Shown here: piece after piece, positions 12,191-23,999 of the stretch
Layout: every line of letters starts with the position of its first letter
Position numbering within the stretch: position 1 is the first letter of the stretch
Source: Welwitschia mirabilis
Lineage: Eukaryota > Gnetophyta > Gnetopsida > Welwitschiales
Length of the DNA: 63,055 nucleotides
Assembly: GCA_051453625.1 (NCBI GenBank)
Contig: JBOZIK010000001.1
Location: forward strand, 121,400,877 to 121,463,931
Reading direction: 5' to 3'
The notes under the pieces: generated by a model
What the model saw: only the letters and a program-made list of their open reading frames with translations
Told to the model about the DNA's origin: nothing
The model's database searches: none
Made by a program: the position numbers and the translations under genes

Positions 12191-13940
12191 AATTTTGGAT
12201 ACTTATGAAAAAAAACCTTTACAAATTTTTATTTTATGTATGAGACACCTATTGATCATTGCTTTTATAGCCTTGATCCTATTTGTTTGAGATACAGTAG
12301 GGAACCTTATTACAAATGAGACTTATTTTTATTGCATGATGTTACATTACATTTATGTCCTAAAAAGTTTGTTGCAAGATGGTTAAATTAATGTTTGCAA
12401 AGCATTAGTCTCCTAATAGTGTTCTTCTCATAAACAATCTTGCATAAACCATCATTTGTTTAAAATCACTAATCATCCATCCCTTTCATCCTCCTATAAA
12501 TTCATAATTTTAACTAACCATCCACCTCTTTTATCTTCTTATGAGTTTGTAAGACTCAATTATAGTAGTTAATGGCCTTTTTCAAGAATTCAATAATAAC
12601 ATGATCTTTGTCTTTTCAAAGTATTAGTAGAGATCTTATAAATTACTTCTCTTCAAGAGAAAAAGTCATCTTTATTTTTAAGTCCTTTATTAAAGTTCAC
12701 AGTTATTCGAGCTCTTCAGTATGAAAATCCTAAGGTAAAAAATGGATTTTCTACTTTGTTGTTATAAATTTTCTTTAATCATTTAAAAGGGATGAGATTA
12801 TTTCTCCATCAAGATAATGAGCTAATGACCCTCTTATGCCTGTGGGGAAAAAAAAGAAGAAATTCTTGTAAAATTTCTTGAATTTTTAGCCACTTTGTTT
12901 TTAAATAATTAATATTAGATTTAGTTAATAACATTAGGAATATAAATTTCTACTGGTAATACAGCTCTAATGATTCATTGATGGCATATTCAACTGCATT
13001 AAAACTATAAATGCTTATTAGTAATGTAGCACTGAATTCTTCATGAATAACATGTTAAATCTATTAGAAGACAGTGTCATAACACTGGATGTTCCATATG
13101 ATCAAATTCTTGAAGTAGTCATTTATAAATATAGAAGTGAATTGGAATGGAATTAAGGTAGAATTAGAGAGATCTTTTGTTATGTTTTTCTAAAAAAATG
13201 AAAATTTGAAACTAGTACTATTACTCTTAAATGTTGAAAATTTTCTCATCAATAATCTACTTTTTCTTGATAATATACCCATCAAATTAAACAAAATAAT
13301 TAAAAAACAAGTCATTAGCTAGGTTTCATAAATTTCTTTTATTAATAAAATGCATGAATTCATCATTCTCATTATTATTTACTACATTTCCCATTTTTAA
13401 TTTACCATTTAAAGCTATAAAAACCTATATTTTTCTCTATAATAAAATACACTAGAAAGCATACTTCTATTTCTTATGATATGACCTTTTTATTTAAGAC
13501 TCAATCTATACCAAATAAATCTCAACCATTGATGAAATCCAACAATATAATGCTCATAATTTCATAGTGTTTGTATATAACCCTAGCATTAGAGTATGAC
13601 CTTTGCAACCCATCTTTTTTGCACTTACAAGCTTACATCCATTTGCAAATGAGAACTAGCACCATCATCTTGCCTCACTCACACTAACATCCATCACAAC
13701 ATTTTCCATCTCTACTTTTGTCTTTTTTACTATGACTATTTAGCATTTTATGTTATTTTAGCTTATTGGTGACAATATTTCATTTGCATAAATTTACTAT
13801 CTCATTTATTTTATTTTTCCTTCCATTTTTTTATCATTAACTCCATCTTTTTCATCTCTGTCTCTTCTTCTTTAACCTTTTCATTTCCCTTTTATTCATT
13901 GTTGTAATTGTAGAATATCATTATTTTAAGATAAGGATCC
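12191..13940 (+). other. Unrecognised internal part of Athila-like element
   Basis: This is where RT, RNase H and integrase would be expected. I see only short frames full of stops and no motif I can name. Confidence 0.5.
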
Positions 13941-13944
13941 TTCA

Positions 13945-14820
13945 TTGAAGAGGGAAATTTATTCTCTTTTCTTTCTCTTTATGCATTATACTATTTGGTT
14001 AAAAAATGAGTTTCATCATTATCACTACCTCTTGAAGGAAGAAGGCACCTATTATTTTCATAAGGACATGCTTGAATTCTATAGAAATGCAACTTTGGAT
14101 GGTAAGGATCCTTCGGTGAATCATTCTTTTATTCATCACACTCTTTTTGTTGTTACTTTATGGGATTTAAAGAACACTTTTGGAGTAAACCATCATAATG
14201 ATTTACCTTTCTTACTTATCAAAACTCTTAGTTATGATTTACCATTCTAAAAACCTATTAGTCCTATTTAGATTTATCATTTATAATATTTAGCTTACCT
14301 CTCATGTAAGTGATGCATATAATAGTCATTTGAACATGATGAGAGTTATCTAAGAGATAAAACCATTTGACATGTCCAAATGCATTTTTAAAATCATATT
14401 TGGTCATGTAGGCCATAAAAGTAATTTACCTATTTCATCTCTTATTTTTTATTTGTGTTACAATGCCTTATCTCAAATACTTTGATATAATAATTAAGAT
14501 CAACTTATATGGAGACCATCACCTCTATAAATATTTTCCAACTTATGAAGTATAAGAACAATTGGATCCTAAGGTAACTCCAAGTAGAATAAGAAGAAGA
14601 CAAGTAAGAAGAAGAACCTTAAGGTCATTCTTCACCTCATAGGTTTCTTATTCTTCTTATTCTCTTTCTATAACTCAAAGAAAGTGTAAAGAGTCTATTG
14701 AAGACTCGTTTCATGTTCCTACTTCTCCTCTTCCTTTTTCTCCTCCTTTTTCTACTCCTCTTTCTCATTATTCTTCCTCCACTTCAAGTGAAACATTTCT
14801 AGAGAATATGCCAAAATATT
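13945..14820 (+). pseudogene. env-like third ORF of Athila-like element
   Basis: The frame is open from 13945 to 14250 and contains LEFYRNATLDGKDPSVNHSF and later DLPFLLIKTL, the pattern of the late ORF found after pol in Athila and related plant elements. A Pro/Ser-rich part follows at about 14720-14790 (SPLPFSPPFSTPL). The first codon of the open stretch is TTG, so no true start is claimed. Its function in plants is not established, and the downstream frame has stops. Confidence 0.65.
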
Positions 14821-15376
14821 AAAAATTATGGATAGGAAAGATTTGAAGAAAGATGAAAAAGATTTTCAAAAATAAAAATGAGATATCTAAAAATCAAGAA
14901 AAAATTGATAAGAATCTTCGATAAGTCATACCCCATAGATATTTCATCAGTTAATACATCTCCTTCTCTTCATTTTGTGTTTTCTCTCCATGCACTTTTA
15001 GAAGCACTTTATATTGTTTTGTACTTTAGCATTTATGCACTCTTCTTTGATGCAATGGTTTTTTGACTTTAATGAAATTATCTCTTTATATTATCATTTA
15101 CATCTTAAGTTTTTTCTCAATTTTGTTCTCATGTGTGTTTCACTTGTTATGTGATTAAAACTTTAAGAATAAAGTTTTATTTGGTTGGGGGAGTAGGAAT
15201 TTCATTGAGAATTTCTTCTTTTCATTTTTCATCAATCCTATTCAAGTGAAATAAGCCTAAAAATTGGCCAATGTTTTTGAATTTTTTTCCATTACATTTG
15301 CTTAATACTTGAATACTTTTAACTTGTACTTTTTTAATGTTATGCAATGTTTACACATTTTTGCTAAGAGACTAGC

Positions 15377-15394
15377 AAAAGGTTGATTAAGATG
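15377..15394 (+). other. Polypurine tract region of Athila-like element
   Basis: The purine-rich stretch aaaaggttgattaagatg lies directly before the second LTR, where the plus-strand primer site belongs. It carries several pyrimidines and is degraded. Confidence 0.5.
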
Positions 15395-16050
15395 TGTGAT
15401 AATATGTAAAAAGTGACATCTATCTCAAGTATTTAAGGCTAATTTGTCATAGTCAAGCTCTAATTTTCATAGTTTTATACAATTATCTTCATCTATGCTA
15501 CTAAACTTGGAAAACACTTACATTCTATCTCTACCATTTGATTTTACAAGTTTATACTAGGTTGAAGGAGCATGAGCAAGAAGAAAAACTATAGATTCAC
15601 TAGAACACTAGAAGTGTTGGTGGAATCTAATGGGGACATTAATCATCTAAGCTTTTAAAATCTCTTTTTTATTTTTAAGGCTTAATGGTAGACTTTAAGA
15701 TTATAAAGGCTACTAGTGAAGTAATCTAAGGTTTCTATAAAGTATACAACTTTCTAAAATACTAACCTTAACCTAAATATTTAATTTATAAAAGGCCACT
15801 TTAGCCTCACTTTTAGGATTATTGACATTTTAAAAAAATTTGAAATTTTAAGAAGAAAATTTATCATGTATTCTTTCTAAGATTTTCCTTTAGAAATGAG
15901 CTAGCATTGAGGCTAGCATGACATTCTAAGATTTAGATTAATTTTCTTTGATATAGTTCTTGCTTTAGTCGTGCAATAAAGTACTGAAGTTTTTTCAATC
16001 TATTTATCTAATTTCAAGTATGTATGCTTTTTCATGCTTGTAATGCTTAG
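15395..16050 (+). repeat. Second LTR of Athila-like element, 3' end lost
   Basis: It starts TGTGATAATATG and matches 6700-7385 in order. After about 16045 the match to the first LTR stops, and the following sequence matches the element's own leader (around 7990) instead of flanking DNA. Confidence 0.8.
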
Positions 16051-16510
16051 TCTATATTAAAGCTTGTTAACCTTTTTATGAAATTTTTAAGTGATTCTCT
16101 ATGTATTAATCTTAGTTCATATTTTTCAATAATTTGATGTTGTTTGAAAGTGATATTCTACTTTTCATGCTTTTGAAGCTATGAGAACTATGAGAACTAA
16201 GGTGGCCAGGAGTCTTCTCCAATAGTTATATGGTGAATGAGATTATGTCACCATGCTTAATCTTAGATGAATGCTTGACATAATATTTTTAGTATCAATA
16301 TAAAGTAAAACTATTATTATTAGAACTCATACTATTTATTTTATGTTCATGATATATTGTAGGACTATGCCTAATTCCTAGTTTTATTTATTAAGTAATA
16401 ATACAATCTCTCATTATAATATGGAATCTTTTTGTGATAGTTATAGAAATAGATTTTATTCATGCTTTACTATTTTGTTTACTACATTTATCACTTAGGA
16501 AGAATGACAC
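16050..16510 (+). repeat. Second copy of Athila leader after the 3' LTR
   Basis: It matches 7990-8480: ttaatcttagttcata, tcatgcttttga, actaaggtggccaggagtct, gagattatgtcaccatgctt, tagttttatttattaag and ctacatttatcacttag all recur in the same order. It shows that a second internal region once followed the LTR. Confidence 0.8.
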
Positions 16511-17704
16511 TTGAATTATACTATAGTGATACAAATCATTGCTAAACTAGCCATGAACATTGTACAGTAAGATATATTTAGATTATTACTAAGTTCTTTT
16601 CTAGATTTTACAAGTTATAAGTGCCTTTTTATATTAAAAATAGTGAAACATAGTTGTTTTTAGCTAAATAAACAGTACGTAGTTTTATATGATAATCACT
16701 AAGCTATGAAAATTGCTTAGCTCAAGTATGCTAATACATAATAAAACATTTAAATGCTAATAAGTTATTTGAGATAATATTATGTGTCTAGTTTTATTAT
16801 TTTTCTTGTATTTTTAATTCTTATTATCATAACTAGTAGTATTATTATTATTACTCATACTGGTAGGTTTACAAAAAACCATGTCACACTCAATAGGGTC
16901 ACTAATTAGCTTGGAAAAATGAAAATCCATGAGTGTCTTATGCCAACATAAGAGCTAGACACCAAATGTTAGGTCTCCTATGTGATTAATGTTTAATATT
17001 TTAAATCTCATAATTACTATTCCTTGAATACATAGCTAGAATCACAAGCCAACACATACATCATAAAACTTTAACTTAACATCTCATAAACATGAGGCTA
17101 ATCAAATAATTATACATGCAGGTTAGTTTATTATTTCATACATAAATATGTAGATCCAAGAGGCTCTTGGAAGAGAGAAATTTTAGTATGTTGCTCATAA
17201 GATTAGTGTTGATAAATATCTTAAAATGATATTTAACCAAATAAAAAATCAATGTAATATCTTAAAATGATTTAAATATGTTAATAAAAATCAACTTTGA
17301 CTATATGCTTTTGTTCATGCAAATTTAATTTAGATGAACATGTCTCTCTGTCATACCAAAAAATATACTACAAGGATAAATTAGTTAAATGTTAACTAAT
17401 GTAATTAACTATAATTAATAAAGACCTACATAGACATGATCTATATATAACTTTAATAAGTATGAATACAAGTCATATGAACATATATAGATATATCAAA
17501 TATTATTATTAAAAAGATACTTAATGGATTATTATTAAAAAGATACTTAATGGATTTAAACTCTTCATCTAGATACCTAAGATTAGTAATATATGAAAAA
17601 GCTCTAATAAAAAATAATATAAATTCAAAAATTAACATGGTGTAAAGGAAAAGTAGTGTGATTGAATGTATTATATGTTATTGATAAATTCAAAAAGAAA
17701 TTTG
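16511..17704. other. Non-coding AT-rich interval with small tandem duplication
   Basis: No gene seen. At about 17502-17553 a 26-base unit (attattattaaaaagatact...) is repeated twice exactly. Confidence 0.55.
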
Positions 17705-17804
17705 NNNNNNNNNNNNNNNNNNNNNNNNNNNNNNNNNNNNNNNNNNNNNNNNNNNNNNNNNNNNNNNNNNNNNNNNNNNNNNNNNNNNNNNNNNNNNNNN
17801 NNNN
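17705..17804. other. Assembly gap (100 N)
   Basis: A run of exactly 100 N, the usual placeholder for a gap of unknown size. It hides the 5' end of the LINE. Confidence 0.95.
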
Positions 17805-18240
17805 GATTTTGTATTTGGATAAGCCTAGAGGATATCAAGGAGATCCAATTTGTAAAGTTTAGATCTAAATGGGGTATTTGTAAACTTAATGTCACCTACA
17901 ACAATCTTCCAATCTCTTTCACAGTCTGTGAAAAATTAGAACATCTCTCTAGGAGAAGTGCTCTTCTTGAAAATAAATGTTCACATTATGGAAGATTGGA
18001 TCATCTAAGAAAAAAAATGTAGAAAAATATTAATTGGTATTAAAGAAAATCTAAAGGAAACTTCTCCTTTTTGTGGGAAAATTGGTCACAATTAGAGCAT
18101 ATGCTAATATAAGCAAAGGAAGAAATAAACCAAAAAAAAGTACTACTATTTTACCCAAGGAAATCAAGAAAAAGGAAGTACTAGAACTAGAGCATAACCC
18201 CTTTCAACCTCTTGTAGAAGAGAATGACACCTAGTAACCT
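17805..18240 (+). pseudogene. LINE ORF1 C-terminal part with zinc knuckle
   Basis: The frame reads NVTYNNLPISFTVCEKLEH and then CSHYGRLDH (17978 on), matching the part of plant L1 ORF1 that precedes and forms the CCHC knuckle. The second Cys is Tyr and the last Cys is missing or displaced by one codon. ORF1 would bind LINE RNA. The N-terminal part lies in or before the gap. Confidence 0.72.
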
Positions 18241-18410
18241 CTAAATAATGATGATCCTAATAAAGTGGAAACCCAAACAAAGGTAAGGCTAAGCAATAGA
18301 ACTCTCCAAGAATGAGAAATAACAGATAACATTGTAAATAGTTTCCAAGCCACCATCAAAGATACCTTAAGGAAAGGTCAAGCGTCAAGAAAGGGGAGAA
18401 AACACCTCCA

Positions 18411-19150
18411 ATGAATTGTCTCACATGGAATTGTAAGGGATTAGGATCCTTCTCCAAGAAAAAAACCTTATAAAACATGATCAATGATATAATATCAATT
18501 TAGTTTGCTTACAAGAAATGAAGATCAAAAATGATATGAAAAAATGAATTTAAGACAGTAATGGACTTCTTTCACCATTGCAGCCCAAGGCAACTCTAGT
18601 AGCCTTATGATTTCTACCAAAATAGAGATAGATCTGATTCATAGTAGTAAGAACCACATTACATTTCTTCTTAGAAAAAAAGACTCAACTATTATAAATC
18701 TTTATAATCCTTAACATAATCAAGACAAGGCCTCTATCTTGGAAGAAGCTCAAAGGACAGTAGTAGATAAATCCAAATGGCTCATCCTGAATGACTTCAA
18801 TCAATGTCTTCATTGCTGATAAAAATCAGGAAATGATAACTAAAATTCCAGAGGTATCTCAATAATAAAAGAGTTTTTGATAAGACACTCCCTCTCAGAT
18901 GTCCCTATTGCTAGGTACAAGTACACATGATAGAATAGAAGAGTAGGTAAAAATTTGATAATGTCCAAGATTGATAAAGTTCTAGCTGGAAAGGATCTAG
19001 CTAAACATAAGTAGAGGTTAGAACTTAGATTAGCCATGATGTAATGATCATCAGCCAATTAATGTAAGAGGTTCTCCATTTGAAGCCTGTGATCTAAACA
19101 GGATTGTTTCAGACCACCATCTTATCAAACTCAGAGTGGAGGTAATTTTG
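18411..19150 (+). pseudogene. LINE endonuclease domain
   Basis: It starts with the typical N-terminus MNCLTWNCKGLGS (18411), including the metal-binding Asn. An acidic CLQEMK block follows near 18510. Near the C-terminus, VSDHHLIKLRV at about 19107-19140 keeps the catalytic SDH. Between these are more than a dozen stops. The enzyme would nick genomic DNA for target-primed reverse transcription. Confidence 0.82.
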
Positions 19151-19729
19151 CCCTAGAAAATGACATTTCATATGAAATGGTATTAGATTAATCAGATAAT
19201 ACTAAAGTGCTATTAAAAAAAATATGGACATAGTATGATGGGACTCAAGCCATAACTTTTTTGTATAGGGACCTTAATACCCTAAAGGATCACTTAATAA
19301 ATTGAAGAAGAAAAGATAAAGAGAATTTTAAATCAAAAAATAGGATTGAGAAGGAAATCAAAAGAATTCAAACTAAGTAGGAAGAGAAAGATAATTAAGA
19401 TAGTTTATAGAACATATAATATCAATGCCTAATGGATCTCCAAGAAATAAATACTAATAAAGAATACTACTAAAGAGAATGCTCAAGGATTAAATGGCTA
19501 AAAGAGGATGATAAACATACTATATTATTCTTTCAACAGGTCAACTAGCATAAATCAGATAACAAAATTAGAAAACTATCCATAGCAGGTCAAATCACAA
19601 AAAATAAAGAGGATATAGCTAAGGAATTACAAGCCCATCTTAAGAGAATCTGGAAATGGGACAATATCGCCCCTTACTTAATTCCAAAAAATATAAAAAT
19701 CTTAAGTGAAGATAACTATATGTTGACTA

Positions 19730-21050
19730 AACATCTAAGTAGAGAAGAGATCTTATTTATTATCAGATCCATAAAGAATAATTAAGCTCTTAGGCTTAAT
19801 GGCTGGCTAGTCAAACTTTTCAAATCCCACTTCTCCATCTTAAGGGATAATCTTTATAATGAAATGCAGAAAGCCTTCCACAATAAATGGATTCCTAGGG
19901 AAATGAATAGAAGTAGGATGGTACTAATACCAAAAAAAGGGATGCTAGTAANNNNNNNNNNNNNNNNNNNNNNNNNNNNNNNNNNNNNNNNNNNNNNNNN
20001 NNNNNNNNNNNNNNNNNNNNNNNNNNNNNNNNNNNNNNNNNNNNNNNNNNNNNNNNNNNNNNNNNNNNNNNNNNNNNNNNNNNNNNNNNNNNNNNNNNNN
20101 NNNNNNNNNNNNNNNNNNNNNNNNNNNNNNNNNNNNNNNNNNNNNNNNNNNNNNNNNNNNNNNNNNNNNNNNNNNNNNNNNNNNNNNNNNNNNNNNNNNN
20201 NNNNNNNNNNNNNNNNNNNNNNNNNNNNNNNNNNNNNNNNNNNNNNNNNNNNNNNNNNNNNNNNNNNNNNNNNNNNNNNNNNNNNNNNNNNNNNNNNNNN
20301 NNNNNNNNNNNNNNNNNNNNNNNNNNNNNNNNNNNNNNNNNNNNNNNNNNNNNNNNNNNNNNNNNNNNNNNNNNNNNNNNNNNNNNNNNNNNNNNNNNNN
20401 NNNNNNNNNNNNNNNNNNNNNNNNNNNNNNNNNATACTCATACTTAAAAAAAAAGAATGCTAGAAAACCAGAGGATTTCAGCCCACTAAATATTTGTAAT
20501 TTTATTTACATAATTTTTGTAAAAATCATGATTGGTCATATTACTCCCCTACTTCTCAATGTAATTTTAGAGAATTAAGCCAGCTTTATTTAATCTAGGA
20601 ATATCTAAGATCAAATCCTCTTAACTCATGAGATCATTCACTTTATTAAAAAATACAAATTTCCTCCTCTTATTGCTAAATTGGATATCGAGAAAAGCTT
20701 ACAATTTGGTTAATTAGCAACCATTAAGGTGTATTCTTAGGAAAACCTGCTTTTCTCAAGATATTATTAATCTTTGGCTAGGCATGCAAGTTTCTAGTAA
20801 GTTTAGCATGGAGGTCAATAATCATAGATCAAATTTCTTCTTAGTATGCGGAGAATTGAGATAAGGGAACTTCCTATCCCTATACCTTTTTTTTTTTGTG
20901 ATGAATGTATTACAGGTTTTCCTAAGAAGAAACAGAGTTACAGGAATCAGAATTAGAGGCTAAACCTTTCTTAATAATTACTATGTAGATGATACCATCA
21001 TCTTGACTAGGGCATCTTATCAATAAGCAAAAGTAATAAAAAATGCTATA
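19730..21050 (+). pseudogene. LINE reverse transcriptase, first part
   Basis: It begins with a block like LSREEILFIIRSIKNN followed by a stop and ALRLNGW (about 19735-19805), then MVLIPKKG before a 482-N gap. After the gap, FSPLNICNFIYIIFVKIM (about 20475-20530) and AKLDIEKS (about 20675) are RT motifs; the catalytic YVDDTIIL is at 20982-21005. The Copia insertion lies just beyond this box. Confidence 0.83.
19952..20433. other. Assembly gap (482 N)
   Basis: A run of 482 N inside the LINE RT. Open frames spanning it are artefacts. Confidence 0.95.
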
Positions 21051-21055
21051 AACAT
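20993..21055 (+). other. Left target-site duplication and LINE breakpoint
   Basis: The last five bases (21051-21055, aacat) directly precede the 5' LTR of the nested Copia element. The same five bases occur at 29997-30001, straight after its 3' LTR. Confidence 0.88.
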
Positions 21056-22293
21056 TGTTAAAAACCTATTGTCATTAATCAAATTAATGAGTTCTTATGA
21101 AGTTAGTTCTTAGCAAAGATTTTCTAGCAACAGGCAATCGCTATATAAATCTGAGCGACTGACTAGTTATATAAACATACTTTGAACATAAAGTAAGTGA
21201 CCATATGAAATTATCAGGATGACCAAACTATTAGTAAGGTAAAAACTGCTTCAGGTTCAGGCGACTGAGATTCCAAATTAGGTTGATCGAACTATTAATC
21301 AGATGAAGACTAGTTTCAGCATGGACGATCATGCATGTTGCCTAAGGCAACCTACTTTCAAATCTATAATAGATTGAGATGAAAGTGGGTCACTGCTTAC
21401 ATTATAAAGGATGACTACACTGCAATCTAGAAATTTTAGTCTACTGATAGTAAGGGTGACTAAATAGTTAATTAAGGGTAATCGCGTACTACCCAAAATT
21501 AACCATAATGAGATTGACCGATTTATCAATGTAGGGTGACCTAAATATGGTCAACCACATATTTACTTAAGGGCGATCTAATGTTCATCTACAACAAACT
21601 AACAAATCTTTGTCAAGGAAGGACAACCAAATGAATTATCATAGGGTAACCAAATATTTTTGTTTAAATTTCGGTAAATCTGAATCAAGCAAGGGTGACC
21701 AAATTAAATGAAGAAGGGTGATTGAATGCTAGAATGACCGATTATATTTTGAGGTTAACCTAATGTATTACAAATATAACCATTATATTTTCATAGTTCA
21801 TTAAAAAGTGTAAAATCTATTTGATGATCCACTTATTTTCTTTTAACAGTTAACTTTTGTGGTTTCTCTATTTAAGTACCTTTCCATTAGAATGAATGAC
21901 ACTTTTTTTTAAGTACATAATAAAACTTGTTACATTAATCATTCTATACTAGAATTACTATGAGTTTAGATTTTTATTTGAGCTTCTTCTTATACCATCT
22001 CTTGTAAGAGCTTGTTATATTGCTTAATCCTATGAAGCATATCTATGCATTTGTTTACTTTGCTTACTTACTTTTCATCATGGTTGTGGATTAGTCCAAG
22101 AATCCTCTGGTGATTGTATAGGTTTATGGTGAGCTTGAAAACAAATCTTTAAGGTTAATCTATGCTAGCCAGAGACAGGTGNNNNNNNNNNATTTTTGCT
22201 GATGTATTTAATTTTTATTTATAGGTTATTGAAGTGGATGAATATTTGTATTATGACATATTCATCCCTCCTAGGGTCAATCCATGATTCTCA
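21056..22293 (+). repeat. 5' LTR of nested Copia element
   Basis: It starts TGTTAAAAACC and ends GATTCTCA. It aligns throughout with 28734-29996, for example at 21115/28794 (gattttc), 21880/29553 (tacctttccattagaatga) and 22205/29905. It contains a dense array of GGGTGACC-like motifs between about 21140 and 21760. A 10-N gap lies at 22182-22191. Confidence 0.92.
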
Positions 22294-22295
22294 AT

Positions 22296-22307
22296 TGGTA
22301 TCAGAGC
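22296..22307 (+). other. Primer-binding site of nested Copia element
   Basis: The sequence TGGTATCAGAGC is a perfect complement to the end of initiator tRNA-Met, two bases after the LTR. Confidence 0.92.
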
Positions 22308-22358
22308 AAGGTTAAGCAATAGATCCTAACAGATCTCTGTTCCAATCAACCCTAGAAA

Positions 22359-23441
22359 ATGAGTCAGCCCCCAGAAGGAAATTCTGTTACAAGGCTTCCC
22401 TTCTTTAATAGAACCAACTATGGTTATTGAAAGGCAAAAATGAGAGTTTATGTTTAATCTATTAACCTTGAAATATGGGAGTCTATCAGTAATAGCTATT
22501 GTCTTCCTACTATGCAGGATCTTGTAACCAAGTTAACTACTCTGAAGAGCAAGAACAAGTGGACACCTAATGAAAAGTTGATAGCATATTGCAATTTGAA
22601 AGGACTGAATGTCATCTTCTGTGCCATAGGTCCAGAAGATTTCAAATGAGTAGTAAATTGAACCATAGCAAAAGAATCATGGGATATCTTGTAGACCACT
22701 CATGAAGGAATTAGCCTAGTGAAGCAAGCTAAGTTTCAGATGCTTATCACTCAATTAAAATATCTCAAGATGAAAGAACATAAAGGTTTTTGCAAAACTA
22801 ATAGATCTTATTAATTCTATGCATGGCCCAAGTAAAATTATTGAGGAGTTAAGATTATTCCGCAAAACATTAAGATCCATGCCTAAGAGATTTGAGTCCA
22901 AAGTAATGACCATCAAAGAAAGCAAGAACCTGAATATTATAAAGATGGCTGAACTCCAAGTAAACCTTTACACATTTGAACTAAAATTTAAAAACTAGCT
23001 AGAAGATTCAGATGCTTCATGAAGTGATGACAAAATGGAGGTCAATCTAGGAGACCACCAAGAAGAAAAGAGGAGGGACAATGAGATACATAGTGCTACT
23101 TCTATAAGGGTTTTGATCACACATCAAGTATCTGCCTAAATAACAAAAAGAATGATAAAAGAAAAGGAAATAAAGTCATGTTAGCAACATGGGATGATAA
23201 AGTAAGTAAGAGCAAATAGGACTCAGATTCAGAATGAGGTGAAATCTCTCTTATGGATTTTATAGATGAAAAGGTATGTTCCTCACCCACCATTGATTCT
23301 TTTGATAGTAATGATTCACCTAGTAAAATAAAAGTGGAACTCTATATGGATTATCAAAATCTAGCTCTTAGAGTAAACAATCTTAAGAAAGAAAACAAAA
23401 ATCTATTAGATAAGCTAGAATATAGAGAAAGGGAAATCAGA
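22359..23441 (+). pseudogene. Copia gag with zinc knuckle and coiled coil
   Basis: Start ATG 22359 gives MSQPPEGNSVTRLPFFNRTN, a typical Copia Gag opening; a TGA at 22428-22430 replaces a codon where relatives have Trp. A worn zinc knuckle (CYFYKGFDHTSSIC) begins at 23094, its second Cys now Tyr. From 23253 the frame is open and reads an acidic Ser/Asp stretch, then a Leu-rich coiled coil (LALRVNNLKKENKNLLDKL) up to the N gap. This acidic-plus-coiled-coil tail is usual in Sirevirus Gag. Confidence 0.83.
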
Positions 23442-23994
23442 NNNNNNNNNNNNNNNNNNNNNNNNNNNNNNNNNNNNNNNNNNNNNNNNNNNNNNNNNNN
23501 NNNNNNNNNNNNNNNNNNNNNNNNNNNNNNNNNNNNNNNNNNNNNNNNNNNNNNNNNNNNNNNNNNNNNNNNNNNNNNNNNNNNNNNNNNNNNNNNNNNN
23601 NNNNNNNNNNNNNNNNNNNNNNNNNNNNNNNNNNNNNNNNNNNNNNNNNNNNNNNNNNNNNNNNNNNNNNNNNNNNNNNNNNNNNNNNNNNNNNNNNNNN
23701 NNNNNNNNNNNNNNNNNNNNNNNNNNNNNNNNNNNNNNNNNNNNNNNNNNNNNNNNNNNNNNNNNNNNNNNNNNNNNNNNNNNNNNNNNNNNNNNNNNNN
23801 NNNNNNNNNNNNNNNNNNNNNNNNNNNNNNNNNNNNNNNNNNNNNNNNNNNNNNNNNNNNNNNNNNNNNNNNNNNNNNNNNNNNNNNNNNNNNNNNNNNN
23901 NNNNNNNNNNNNNNNNNNNNNNNNNNNNNNNNNNNNNNNNNNNNNNNNNNNNNNNNNNNNNNNNNNNNNNNNNNNNNNNNNNNNNNNNNNNNNN
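23442..23994. other. Assembly gap (553 N)
   Basis: It covers the end of gag, the protease and part of the pre-integrase region of the nested Copia element. Confidence 0.95.
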
Positions 23995-23999
23995 ATCAT

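Larger units (their letters stand above)
6700..16050 (+). mobile_element. Athila-like Ty3/gypsy retrotransposon with both LTRs
   Basis: Two diverged direct repeats (6700-7536 and 15395-16050) bracket a PBS, gag, aspartic protease, the first part of RT and a late env-like frame. Gag wording (NPYSNTYN) and the env-like frame after the pol position point to the Athila lineage. The total, about 9.3 kb, is shorter than full Athila elements because most of RT, RNase H and integrase are not recognisable between 12190 and 13900. Stops occur throughout. Confidence 0.83.

Noticed and set aside
19854-20463. Long frames of about 195-199 codons on both strands
   Set aside because: They are mostly runs of N translated as unknown residues.
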